Assembly (NCBI GenBank): GCA_003255065.1
Contig: QAOA01000707.1
Location: 124,001 to 188,000 of the forward strand
Reading direction: 5' to 3'
Source of the DNA: Cercis canadensis
Lineage: Eukaryota; Streptophyta; Magnoliopsida; Fabales; Fabaceae
Length of the DNA: 64,000 bases
Below, one piece after another: positions 22,064-33,446 of the stretch; the stretch's first letter is position 1, and the number at the start of each line of letters is the position of its first letter. The notes under the pieces are model-generated. The model was given only the letters and a program-made list of their open reading frames with translations. It was not told the origin of the DNA and made no database searches. The translations under genes and the position numbers were made by a program.

Positions 22064-24911
22064 TTATGTAGCAGCCTGTTCCTCAGCGGGAGGAGCTTCT
22101 TTTTGGGGTACCTCTGCAGAGCCATTGGAGGTGGCATCCTTTGGCTGTGAGCCAGGTGCACCTTCTGCTGCAGATTTAATTGCTTTATCTTTTCCATCCT
22201 TTCCATCCTTGGCATCCTTAGCAGGTGCAGGTGCAGGTGCAGGTGGAGGAGGAATCATGTGAGGTGGGGGTGTCTGCTTCAGCTTCAACAGTATGTGCCT
22301 CAACCTAGAAAGATCAGTGGGTTTGCCAGGCTTTGGGCCTTGGATGACTGTAATTGATGGCTTCTTCTCCTGATCCTTCTTGCCTCTTTTCTTCTCAATG
22401 TTGGGAACCTCACGAGGAATGATCTCTGCAATTGCTTTCCAATAATTTTTGTCTGCCTCTTTGTGAAATTTCTCTTGGTTAGCCAAGTATAACTGCTCCA
22501 AAAACACATTTCATTTACTAGAGTTAACAGAGCAGAACAATTATATTAACTGGCGAAACAAAACACAATAGTGTCAAAGTTTACCTTCTCCCTTTCTCTA
22601 TTCTGAACCTTGTTAGTCTCAACATTAAGCTTCCTTTTCTCATAGAAAGCGACCTTATACTCCTCAGCTTCCTCAATAATCTTTAGTCTTGCTTCTTTTT
22701 CCCTCTTCTCCTTCTCTTCTAGCAGAATGGCATTCTGACTGCATACGTGAAGCCAAAGATATTTATGATTTTGTTGGCTATGTTGTTCAGCAAACTTAAC
22801 AAAAGTTTATGAATTTAAATTGCATGAGAACATACTGTTGGATAAAGTATATCACATAAAATTAAATTGTGAGCAAAAAGCTGGTTCTTCCATCAAATTA
22901 ATGAACAATAACAGAACAAACAACTCGGTTGCAAATCTAAACAATGAGGTATGAAGGCAAGAACACGTGTCAATATCTCTGCTAAAGACAATATGAAACA
23001 AGAGATTTCTGGCACTCTGATTTTAGAAAGCCATCAACAATTTACAATTGGATGCTATTTATGAAATATGATAGTAACAGAAAGTAAACCAGGTTCGGAA
23101 TCAGCATGGGGCCTTGGTTACAAGAACTTGGAAATGAGCTTTTAATTTATTTTTCACATACGACAAGAAAAAAAAAAATTCAAAAAAAAGGGTCAACTGC
23201 TCCCTATAAGGTCATTATACATTCTCGTTCCTTATCAATCAATTGTAGCAAATTTCCCTATTAATTTTTTACTTGTTATTGTAAATAGCACCCTGCTGAC
23301 AGTTTTGGATATGTCAAACAAATACTACACACTTGATCTACGCCCAGAACAAGTAAAACTTTCCTGTTTAAGTCATACACCAGGNTTCAAAAAAAAGGGT
23401 CAACTGCTCCCTATAAGGTCATATACATTCTCGTTCCTTATCAATCAATTGTAGCAAATTTCCCTATTAATTTTTTACTTGTTATTGTAAATAGCACCCT
23501 GCTGACAGTTTTGGATATGTCAAACAAATACTACACACTTGATCTACGCCCAGAACAAGTAAAACTTTCCTGTTTAAGTCATACACCAGGTAATTTATCA
23601 AAATATATCATATCAAAATTAGAATCCTACTGTTTTGCTGCTTGATAAGAGTAGCAAGCATAAAATACCCAACATATGACTCAACAAGAGAAATTTCTCT
23701 TTTTCAAGCCCAGACCATGTGTTCTCACTTCTGATCATGAGCTATAAAAAACAATCAGACAGAATTAAATGCCAACACTTAGGCACTTCTCCAGGTATTC
23801 ATTTCATACTTTCCTCAGAACACTCACAAAATCCAAGGAAAGTGTTCAGGAAATTTGATGCAATCCTCAGCAAGCTTTACCATCAATGGGTTATTTGCGA
23901 ATTACTTCCTTGATCCAGATTTAACAAGGGAAAATGGGGGAAATGAAACTTACCAGCTCGAGCAACAATGGTTGTTGTTCCACTAACTAACACAACCCAT
24001 CTTAAAAGTTACAGCCTCTGTTCCATAGAAGATCAAAATCCCAGTCCCAGCTACTATATAACAACTAAAGTTCTGTAACTTGAAATCTAGTCTCAAATCT
24101 CACTATACCATATTTATAGTGATCCCAACATTCATAGGTGAAGGTAGCCTACTCAGTGAAACGGGATCGCCCCCCATAAAGTGGAGTTTAGCCCAATCCC
24201 ACGTTCGAGCAAATCTGCTCAGTGCATTTAGCAAGCCACAAAATGAATTGCTAGCATATAATTCTACTAAATCTCTGGGAAAAACCATACCTTCACAACT
24301 CACCACAGCTCAACTAACTATTTTAAGTCAAATTGGATTCAACTAAGTTCATCAGTTTCTTTCTTTCTATAGATGGGATCAAATCAAAGATGGAACCTTG
24401 TGATCAAATAAACAACAAAGTTTCAAATTAAAACAAAATCACCATAGATCTAACCGGATTGCCGCGAGATCTGAAAACTTTACAAATTAAACTCAGCTAA
24501 GCAAACGAAAAAAGAATAAAATTCAAACACTCACCGGCGCCACTCCCGAAGAGCGTAACCTTCATCGGGCTCCATCTCACTCGGCGGCGGAAGCACTGGC
24601 CCATCAGAGACAAAAACACCATCATCACCGCCATAGCCGTTTCCGTTACCATTTCCATTCTCTACGTGCACTGATTCGAAGGGAGATTGAGAGTAATTTG
24701 GATTCGGATCACTGAACCCAAAGATCTCCGGAGATGCGGCAGCTGTGTGGTCGACGGCGACATCACCGTCGGTGGGGAACCCGCCCGTGAAGCTGGAGAA
24801 GCCACCGTAGCTGGAGTAGCTCTCCTCTTCGTGGTGGTCAGAGAAGGAATGGGTGGAAGAGTTCACGTTCAACTCCTCGCCGTCGACGCTGAAGGTATCG
24901 AAGGAAGCCAT
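22064..24911 (-). CDS. CLC2: Clathrin light chain (CLC2-like)
   Basis: Regulatory subunit of the clathrin coat in endocytosis and trans-Golgi/cell-plate traffic; it binds the heavy-chain hub. Three exons on the minus strand join in frame to 319 aa: 24911-24535, 22738-22585, 22492-22064. Start [13 protein letters not shown]; the N-terminal third is acidic and Ser/Gly rich. The conserved segment [20 protein letters not shown] runs into the heavy-chain-binding coiled coil (about residues 118-210: [18 protein letters not shown] through [17 protein letters not shown]), then [18 protein letters not shown] and a Pro/Ala- and Lys-rich tail ending EEQAAT. Splice sites are canonical. Intron 1 (1.8 kb) contains the N-joined duplicate at 23179-23590, which does not affect coding. 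Arabidopsis paralogues are about 260-340 aa, so the length is normal. Confidence 0.95.
23179..23590. repeat. 206-bp direct duplicate split by a single N (probable assembly overlap)
   Basis: 23179-23384 and 23386-23590 are almost identical (one small indel), with exactly one N (23385) between them, inside clathrin light chain intron 1. This is the signature of two overlapping contig ends laid end to end, not a biological tandem repeat. Confidence 0.9.
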
Positions 24912-26525
24912 CGCTTCGTGTTTCTCTCTCTAGAAGTGAGTTTCTCTGTCTGAGAGCTCTTTGCTTGGAAGTTGAGCACCGTTGCAAAGTTTATTTGACT
25001 TTTCATATGCTTAACGGTGAAAAAGAAGGGAAGGGAAAAGAACGGAGCGGTGGAGAAAAGGAAAATAAGAAATTTTAAAAATAAATAAAAAAAATTGAAA
25101 TTTGTTTTGATTGATTTTCTCGTACCAATAAAATATATATTAAAGTTATATAATTATCTTATTTATTTTTAAATATGATAATTATATAAATTAATAAAAT
25201 AATCATATAACATAAAAAATATTTTTAATATTTTATATAATATAAGAAGAATTAAATTAAAAAATTTCATATTTAAAATTAAATGAATTTCTTTTATCAA
25301 CTTTAAGAACCCAACATAATTCTTTTTTTTCTCAATAGTTATTTGATGTAAAAATGATCTTTGTTTTGCACAAGAATATAGGGAACTTTACATGTATTTA
25401 GGGGCAATAATCGTGGTTGATAGATATTTTTTTTATTGTTGAATTAGCTTAATGTTCTTAAGAATTTGACATCAGAAAGAAAATCGTAGATTAGTTGGTC
25501 ACAAGGCTTTTCTTGCAAGAAAATTGTCTTGTATTTGAGACATTTTATTGACAAAATGAGAGTCTCAAAATGCTTTATCACACAAAACTACAACTTTCGA
25601 CAACAGGACCCCTGAAGCAGGGATGTTTCGCCTTAAGTTTAATAAATTTAGCTCCATTCAAAGATTAGGTCAAACCCTCATTCATGAATTATCAATAAAA
25701 AAAAATTATGGTGTCATTTTCTTTTTAATTTATTTTTGTATAATTCAAGAGTGGATTGCTCTCGAGTATGAGGAAAGGAAAAAATCACAGAGCAGTTGCA
25801 CAGGTTAAATTCTACGCGTGACATTTTTTTAATTGGAGAGTGACATTCTCTTGTAACTATACCTTAAAATATGAAATTTTTATAGACTAGTAACAATATT
25901 TTTTAACATATGATGGTATGAAGATTTGAACATTACACATGAAAACTTCAAAAATTACCGGAAACCTCCATTATTGCCTTACACCTAATAGTATATAGAC
26001 TGTTAAGAATATAAATATAGGTATCTCATGGTAGAAAAATACTTACAACAATTTTTTTTTTTTAGAGAAAACCAAACTATCATTAAGAAAAAAAAAAGTA
26101 CCGGCCAGTATATTTTATTTTATTTTTGCTAAGTTAGTATATCTTACTTGATTGGTTTAAACTTTAAAATACTTTAATTTTTGGGATATTTTTATTTCAA
26201 TATATATTATTTTCTTTGATATCTGATTATCATATTCAAACATAAATAAAATAAAGAAAAATAACTATATATTGCTAATGAGTATTTTAATAATTTCAAG
26301 CTGGGAAGCACTTGTTTGAAAAACATGGGCTTCTAAAACTTTAGTTTTTTCTCACTTAAGTATTGTAACCAAAGGGATGATCATGAATACATCTTTTTCA
26401 TAATCATAAGTATTGGTAGTTTCTTGGGAAGTTTGATTCGAAAGTTATGAGCCATTTTGTTACCATCACTAGCAGCTACAAGGACAACAATCATGTCAAA
26501 CACCTGTGATTTCAATAGAGTCCTT
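24912..26525. promoter_or_regulatory. Clathrin light chain upstream region and AT-rich spacer
   Basis: The first 150 bp or so on the minus strand are pyrimidine-rich and fit a 5' UTR and core promoter. From about 25060 on the sequence is very AT-rich, with no gene recognised. The flank at 26381-26525 has a short open frame on the minus strand without homology. Confidence 0.45.
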
Positions 26526-28910
26526 GAAGCTGCAATGAGGTATTCACCAAAGATTTGCAGAGAAGTATCCATAGATTATCTCAAGTGAAAAACTGTATTA
26601 CATCATTGTAGGTTTACTATGCAAATTCACCATACATCACATAAGGGTGCTTAGTCAGTGACATATCAAAAATAACTCAATGGGGTGAAACTACAAAAAT
26701 TGAGAACTCTCAAATATTTCTCTTAGAGATTTGATAAAAAAAAATTGAAAGGTGGGGGCCAATGCCCCTGGATCCTGTCACTGTGCTTAGTGACAGAATA
26801 GTCAGTAGGAGAAAAGCTTTTGCTGGTTAAGTTATCGAACGCTGAAACTCCAAGAACGAATTATCAACATGGTGTACTACAACTCCAACCATTTAAAGGA
26901 TAAACAATCGACACTGCATCCGCTCAGAGGGACCAAGATGTGAACATTTACCAAATTCTTGTTCAGGTATCTCATCCCACTTCAGCAAGTATCATATGTT
27001 GCTACAAGCAGGAGCTCTATTTTGCTTTGGCCGTAACCAGAAGAAAGACTGAAAGGCTAAGCACTTAATAAGGCAGCGTTCCAACCCAATGGTGCTTCTC
27101 CATATTGATGCATCAGTAACATATACAATTATACATGTCGCAACCCCAGTCATACTAATAAGTCAGATGAAAAACATGTTAATCTTTTCAAGGAATAGGA
27201 GGAGCATACCTGGGATATCTAGCAGAAGAGGGTTGCTTCAGACAATTATTTGACAATGCAGTGACCTGGCTCAAATAAAAGAGAGAGCATAAATAAAAAA
27301 TATAAAAATGAAAACGGGACCCATTTGCTTTTCATTGTTACAAAAGCAAATTTTATCTCAGTTCTCTTCATTTTTTTTAAAAAAAATTGCTTTTAAATTC
27401 TTACTACCCCTTCGTTCTTCTCATGTCTAGGAATCAGTTTACTCTATAATATTGCTGTATAATTGTCAATATTAGCAAATAGTTGACAAAAGAGAGCTTG
27501 TACTCCACTACCGAATAATATCAAAGAAGGAAAGACCCTAGGGGTTAACAGAATATAGCCAACACCTAGCAGGTATTCCATGATCACTGCTACCTACCCT
27601 GTGAAGATGGAACTACTTAATCCCAATGGTGCAAACCACCATTTGCTAGGTCAAGAGGCACAATACGAGAGAGGGCATCTTACATCTAAAGGTCATCCAT
27701 AATTTAATATAACACATGAGGAAAATTAAACAGAAACAAGCAGCTAGTAATAATAACAAACCTTGGAGAATGAGTGCATTGATCAAGCATAGTTCATAGA
27801 TTCCCAGTGCCATATAGGCAGCCTGAAAAAGATAAAATGCATTTTAGAGCTCAGATAACATCTATGAAGAAGTTATTCAAATTCACAAATAAAATACATA
27901 GGCGTCCACAGAAGGTATGCCTTTGATACATCAATTACGTAGAAGCTATGTTGGATTGGACAACTGAAATATGAGAAACCTACATCTTGTATCCAGATCT
28001 AATTCTGATTCAGGCACCTCACCATTTTGGCAGGAGAACTATGGAAGCTTCGTTTAAGAGCAGCAATTTGACCCATTGGTAGGCCTAGAGGAGCTGGTTG
28101 GGGGAATAGTGGTCATTGGAGGGACCAATAAATCCATCCAGAGCTCAGGTTGTTGCCTTTAATCTTCTTGCCACCTCTGCCATGCCATCAAATGGAAGCA
28201 GAAGCATTGTCCTGAACAATAGTGAAAAATAAGCACATAAGCAAGTATATAAATGATTCAACATTAGATGATAAGCATTATGCTTAAATAAATCTTTTGT
28301 TAAAGACCATAACTAAATTCTCTGTCACTAAATCAGAGGTCTTAATCACAGGAAGGTCCAAGAATACAGCATCAATTGCTTACAAGACAACTAGGTTTAA
28401 TAAGTTCAACTCACTAGAATGAAATTCTACATATGTCATTGCAGATATTGACTTTCCAACTACATGGCAAGCAAATATACTTCAACTTGAGGTGCATAGA
28501 ATGGAGCAAATGCAGGGACAGTACATATGATCAAACAATTATACACCTGCAAATTGAAATGTGTCAGAATAATGTTCTTTTCCTGTAACCTTATCAGATG
28601 TTTGACTATAAGCCAATGACTGTCAGCCAACACGTCAATTGAAATTTTGTCTCTTCCCATTTCCAATAGACGGATCACTTTCAGCATATTGACTCAGTAG
28701 ACTCTTCTCACCCTGGTAGCAGTTGACCTCTGCCAGCACATCAGAAATTTGTTGTGGATCTACCTCGGTTTATTTTTCTCTGGAGTACCTCAATTCTGTC
28801 CTCAAACAAAATTTGCTAGTGTAAGTGAACTTCCAGATGAAATATTATGCCCAGGCATCTAAGGTTTAACATCACAGGACAAAACTTGTAAAGGCCAAAG
28901 CAAGCAAAGA
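26526..28910 (-). pseudogene. Truncated CPL1 pseudogene (intron-retaining duplicate)
   Basis: Collinear but heavily deleted copy of the CPL1 gene at 33.4-43.3 kb, same strand. Matches include the 3' flank (26526-26960 with 33447-33990), last exon (about 27188-27262), exon 16 (about 27766-27830), part of exon 8 (about 27985-28125), exon 7 with deletions (about 28145-28215), borders of exons 6, 5 and 4 (about 28310-28525) and exon 2 (about 28545-28885). A residual frame at 28460-28687 fuses exon 2 residues ([13 protein letters not shown]) to exon 4 residues (VPAFAPFYAPQ) through a deletion. Exons 1, 3 and 9-15 and the DLDET catalytic motif are missing or broken. Intron sequence is retained, so it arose by DNA duplication rather than retroposition. 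Confidence 0.9.
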
Positions 28911-29108
28911 TTTCCTGAGGATTTTCCCGCTATTTCTACTTGTGCTTTGAACATCACCACCTTTGATGCCAGACAAAAGTGCTTGACAGCTCTCCCAAAT
29001 TCCTGATCCCACAATGACCTCAGAACATTTCAAGACCCAGGTACTTAGAAATTGTCATAGCTGCAGTTTCACATCATCATATCTCTGTCCTTTCTATCAG
29101 ACCATTTG
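28911..29108 (-). other. 3' flank of the PPR gene
   Basis: Sequence between the pseudogene edge and the PPR stop codon, presumably the PPR 3' UTR. No further CPL1 homology is obvious here. Confidence 0.5.
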
Positions 29109-32100
29109 TCATGTACCCTTTCTTTGATAAAGTTCCTTCAACAGCCTTTGAGCTTCAGCCTTTTTTCCTCGCCTAGAAAAGTGTGAACTGAGACATAATA
29201 GGGTGCTCTCACATGGAACATGTCCTTTTTCAGACATTTCTCTCAGCAATTTTATCGCCTCAGCCCGATATGACACTCTAGAGGCCCTGTCCACTTCTGG
29301 CTGATAGGATAATTTGCACCACCCACTGATTAAAATGTCATACGTTGAAGAATTAGGAGTTCTTCCTCTTGCCAGCATCTCATTCATAAGTTCCCTAGCT
29401 TGGCGCATCTTTCCTGATTTAGCATAATCATTAATAAGCACATTATAAGTGCCAGTTTGGGGAATAAAACCTTCGGTTATCATTTCACAATAAAGTTTTA
29501 TAGAATCCTTCTTATTTCCAACTTTACCATGGCCAGAAACTAATATATCATAAGTAGTAGCATTTGGGATGAATCCTCTTTCCTTCATCTCACGAACTAA
29601 TTCACCTGCCTCTCTCATCCTACCAGCAGTTGAAAGACCTACTAAAAGAAAATTGTAAGTAGTAATATTTGGAGAGATTCCATCAACTAACATCTGTGAG
29701 AAAGTATCAAATGCCTTCTCCACATGACTGCTTACACAGTAACCACGGATAAGGGCATTGTAAGTGATAATATCAGCTATGAATCCTTTTGCCACCATTT
29801 CATTGAGCACTGAAGTTGCTTTTCTTGTCATCCCCAGCCTACACAGTGCAGTGATAAGATTGTTATACACTATCCGATCAAGTTTAAGCCCCATAGCCAC
29901 AAGCCTCCAGTGAGTTTGAAAAATTGCACCTGCTTTTCCACTCTTTGAAGATGCATCAAGCAAGCCCTTGTGAATACTTGACGTAGGATGAAACCCCATA
30001 ACCAACATTTCATTCAAAGCATCCATCACTTTTTCAATTGCACCTGTTTTACACAGCCCACCAATCAGAATGTTATAAGTGGTTGCATTTGGCATTATCC
30101 TGTGGCTCTTCATCTCATTCAGGAGACCCAAAGCATTTTTCATGTCTCCTTTTATGCAGTATGTATTCATCATAGTGTTATATGTAGCACAATCTGGATC
30201 CAAACCCAACTGTATCATTCTTGAAAATACGGATTGTGGTTCATATTTCCCAAGCCTCAAAAGACCCTTCATTAAAGCATTGTATGCAACAACATCAAGC
30301 TCTATGTTTTTCTCTGTCATTTCCTGGACTATGCAGAGAGCTGCTGACTCATTTCCTTCTTTAAAGTAGCCATCTATTAGAGTTGTGTAGTTAACAAGAT
30401 CTAGGGAAAGACCTCTAGAGTGCATATCTTCAACCAATGATGTAGCTTCCTGCATCCTTCCAACTCTTTTCAGGTTGTTCAGGAGAACATCAAATATGAT
30501 ATTGTTATCCTCCAATCCCCATAATTGCATTTCCTTATAGAAACCCACAGCAACTTCTTGTTCACCTGCTCTAAAATAACTGTCCACTAAAACTGCATAA
30601 ATGAAAACATTTGGCAAAATATTCTGTTGGACCATCTTCCTTAAGACATCAACAGCTTCATTAAGCATTCCTTTTTTGGTATAACCATTTATAAGAGAAG
30701 AAAAAGTAATAACGTTTGGAAGAATCTTCTCCTTCTCCATGTCTTGCAATACTAGCTCTGCACGTTCCATGTCTCCTGATTTGCAATACCCATCAAGCAA
30801 TGCAGAATAGGTGACACAGTTTGGAAAAAGATTAAGCTTTAAAATAGTTTGAAACATGTCCTCAGCCTCTTGGCGTTTTCCAACCTTGAAAAGTGCATCC
30901 ATTAGAGTTGTGCACAGAACTAGATCAAAAGAAAAGCCGCAAACAACCATTTGGCCTTGAAGCTTAAAAGCTTCCATAGCCCTCCCTGATTTGAATAATG
31001 AATCAATAACGATAGAGTACGAGACATGATTAGGATCCAAACCCATCTTACTCATCTCTCTCAGCAACAGTTCTGCTTCAGTCAATCTCCCATGCCTGCA
31101 AAGTCCATACAGGACAGAACTACAAGTAACCACATCAGGCATGATCCCATTCATAACCATTTCCTCATACAGAGAAAGGGCTTCTTCAATTCCACGCTGC
31201 TTACCATAGGCAGTAATTAATGTAGTGTACGTAGCAAGTGTTGGTTGCAAATATCTCCTCTTAGCCTGATCTTGAATATCAGAAGTTTCACCATCACCAG
31301 ATTCTTTGTCCCTCTGATAGCTTAGAATCTCATCAACAAGAGACTCGGCTCTTACAAGATCACCCATTTTACAGAAACTGTTAATCAAAATATTATAAGT
31401 AACAATATCAGGCAGAAAACCATCCCTTCCCCAATTCTCCATCAAAGCTAGTGCTTGACCCATCTCCCCAGCTCTACAATACCCATCAACCAAGGTGTTT
31501 AGACCTATAATATCACGTGGAATCCCCCCATCAACCAAGTTACACATGACCCACTCTGCATATTTTACCAATCCGATTCTGCAATACCCTTTAACTAGTA
31601 TATTGCAAGTAAATGAATCAACACATATGTCCTTTTTAACCATCTCAGACAACAGGCCAAAAGCTTGATTTGCCAAACCTTGCTGACAGAAACCCCAAAT
31701 GACAGTATTATAGGTGACAGTATCAATTTCACAGTTTCTGAGATATGCTAAAGCCAAATCCAAATTACCCATTTTGCATAATGAATGAACCAATATATTG
31801 ACACTGAAAACATTAGGCACAACCCCACAGGAGACCATCTCGGAATACAGAACACTAACCTGAGAAACCAAACCAGCAGCATTAAACTCGTATAGAAGCT
31901 GATTCCACAAAGGCAAAACAGGAACAAACCCATAATCTCGCATACAAAAGAAAGCATCAGAGGCTTTGTGGAACCTCCCACATACCAAATAGAGGTGTAT
32001 GAGGGTGCAAAAGAATGAAGCATAGAGATGGGTCTTCGCGGGTGGGATGAAATCCATCTTACTATGGCCATGGGAAGAGGTATTTGTACGAGAAAATGAG

Positions 32101-32234
32101 ATTTGACGAGAATTGAGGATTGGAGGATAACGGTGGGAGTTTTTGGTGGGTGCGAAGAAAATGAAGGGAAGAGTCTTCATTTGCTTCTTGAGATGCCTCA
32201 TCTTGATGCATAGAGATAAAGGAAGGAGCTTCAA
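29109..32234 (-). CDS. P-class pentatricopeptide repeat protein, At5g14770-like
   Basis: Sequence-specific organellar RNA-binding protein, probably mitochondrial. A single uninterrupted frame of 1,041 aa, as is usual for PPR genes. From about residue 70 onward it is built of more than 20 tandem 35-residue motifs of the type VTYNTLIDGYCKxGxxxxAxxLxxEMxxxGxxPD; no E, DYW or SMR tail, so pure P class. The order and wording (YASFFCTLIHLYL, VIWGFCQQGL, CNILVKGYCRIGLVKYAEWV) fit Arabidopsis At5g14770. A non-repeat insertion of about 25 charged residues (QRDKESGDGETSDIQDQAKR) interrupts the array near one third of the length. The N-terminus has several Met (1, 12, 19) and is basic and Ser-rich, fitting a targeting peptide; the true start may be Met12 or Met19. 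Upstream lies a cluster of TGGGCT motifs. Confidence 0.95.
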   Translation of the reverse strand: MKLLPLSLCIKMRHLKKQMKTLPFIFFAPTKNSHRYPPILNSRQISFSRTNTSSHGHSKMDFIPPAKTHLYASFFCTLIHLYLVCGRFHKASDAFFCMRDYGFVPVLPLWNQLLYEFNAAGLVSQVSVLYSEMVSCGVVPNVFSVNILVHSLCKMGNLDLALAYLRNCEIDTVTYNTVIWGFCQQGLANQAFGLLSEMVKKDICVDSFTCNILVKGYCRIGLVKYAEWVMCNLVDGGIPRDIIGLNTLVDGYCRAGEMGQALALMENWGRDGFLPDIVTYNILINSFCKMGDLVRAESLVDEILSYQRDKESGDGETSDIQDQAKRRYLQPTLATYTTLITAYGKQRGIEEALSLYEEMVMNGIMPDVVTCSSVLYGLCRHGRLTEAELLLREMSKMGLDPNHVSYSIVIDSLFKSGRAMEAFKLQGQMVVCGFSFDLVLCTTLMDALFKVGKRQEAEDMFQTILKLNLFPNCVTYSALLDGYCKSGDMERAELVLQDMEKEKILPNVITFSSLINGYTKKGMLNEAVDVLRKMVQQNILPNVFIYAVLVDSYFRAGEQEVAVGFYKEMQLWGLEDNNIIFDVLLNNLKRVGRMQEATSLVEDMHSRGLSLDLVNYTTLIDGYFKEGNESAALCIVQEMTEKNIELDVVAYNALMKGLLRLGKYEPQSVFSRMIQLGLDPDCATYNTMMNTYCIKGDMKNALGLLNEMKSHRIMPNATTYNILIGGLCKTGAIEKVMDALNEMLVMGFHPTSSIHKGLLDASSKSGKAGAIFQTHWRLVAMGLKLDRIVYNNLITALCRLGMTRKATSVLNEMVAKGFIADIITYNALIRGYCVSSHVEKAFDTFSQMLVDGISPNITTYNFLLVGLSTAGRMREAGELVREMKERGFIPNATTYDILVSGHGKVGNKKDSIKLYCEMITEGFIPQTGTYNVLINDYAKSGKMRQARELMNEMLARGRTPNSSTYDILISGWCKLSYQPEVDRASRVSYRAEAIKLLREMSEKGHVPCESTLLCLSSHFSRRGKKAEAQRLLKELYQRKGT

Positions 32235-32352
32235 TCATGGAATGGCATGGTGTGAACCAAGTGTTGAGTCAAATTGGGCGGCACAGCACTGCCACTGGCT
32301 ATGTCGCTCATTGAGGAACTAGAATGCCGCGCTACCCCGAGGAAGAAGACGA

Positions 32353-32534
32353 TGGGCTTTGCATCTAACGCATCGTTTCATTACTAGTACTGGGCTCTAG
32401 TGAAAATACGACACTTTTTTATGGCCCGAGAAAAATAAGAATGGGCTAAATGAGCCTTGGGCTGAATTGGCTTTTAACAGAGCAAACTCTGGGCTTGTAA
32501 TAGCAAGAGAAAAAAAGAGGAGCAAACTTGGGCT
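32353..32534. promoter_or_regulatory. Cluster of six TGGGCT site II motifs upstream of the PPR gene
   Basis: TGGGCT occurs on the plus strand at 32353, 32391, 32442, 32458, 32490 and 32529, 120-300 bp upstream of the PPR start codon, with a GGCCC at about 32423. TGGGCY site II elements are known TCP-factor sites enriched in plant promoters of mitochondrial and translation genes. Their density here fits a PPR promoter read on the minus strand. Confidence 0.65.
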
Positions 32535-33446
32535 TCAACTTAGGCAGAAATATATTCCCTCTTGTAATTTACCAACACAAATATATTCCTCATGCGTAGA
32601 GGAAGAATATCAAGAGGAAGTTGAGGCCATGAGGGTAAATGGCGGGTAAATTTGTCATTACACATAATAACAACTTTCCGATGCCATGGAAATTTAAGAT
32701 TACCACCCCGCTCTTGAGAATAATTTTATGGAAATGTTGCCAAAAATCATTCCCAGAAATACTATTTACCTAGGAATATTTTTTAAAACTTGTAACAAAT
32801 TTGGGAATATTACATTCTCAATAAAGTAAAAAGAAGCTGTGTACTAAACATCCACGTGTCAACTGTTATTATGTGTATGTTTATGTTCTTTGAAGTTAAA
32901 AAGCTGCTATAACAATCAATTAAATTAAAAATATCATAATTCTAACCCAATCAACCAAATAGCTTATCATAAATTTACAAGAAGCAATTCATAGTCAAAA
33001 GAGGGTCCATGGCAGAGGTCTATATAAGGCGTTATATTTATATGTTAAGGCCAGTAAAAGCTTAATTATTTATTTTTTTTTTAATTTTTAAAAGTTTAGG
33101 GTGAGAATAAACTATCCAAGCTTATTTATTTAGTCCTATCAAATGTGGTTATAAAGTTATTTTTAAGAAAAGTAACTCTTATAACGAGATAACAGATTTC
33201 GTAAATTGGTTGTGGTAATTTTCACCCTGAAATTGTTATGGTCTTTACCCGTGAATATCACTAGTTATGAGCCTTTACCACAAATCCTCCCTTATTTTTC
33301 TTTAATCTCCACTCCCTTTTTTCCAAAACAAAAACATTTCCAAGTTTTGGGCCTTGGCCCAAAAATCTATATTTCACGTGCACCTGGGCCCAAACCCAGC
33401 CCATTCAACCCACGAATGCATCTAGTACTATATATGAAATGGAGTA
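32535..33446. other. Intergenic spacer between PPR promoter and CPL1 3' flank
   Basis: No gene seen. ABRE/G-box-like ACGTGTC is present at about 32854 and a CACGTG at about 33376. A palindromic TGGGCC/GGCCCA group lies at about 33346-33402. Confidence 0.5.

Noticed and set aside
24687-24953. Plus-strand ORF over the clathrin light chain first exon
   Set aside because: Antisense shadow of a GC-rich coding exon; no homology.
29988-30369. Plus-strand ORFs inside the PPR gene
   Set aside because: Antisense shadows of the repetitive PPR coding sequence, with no domain of their own.
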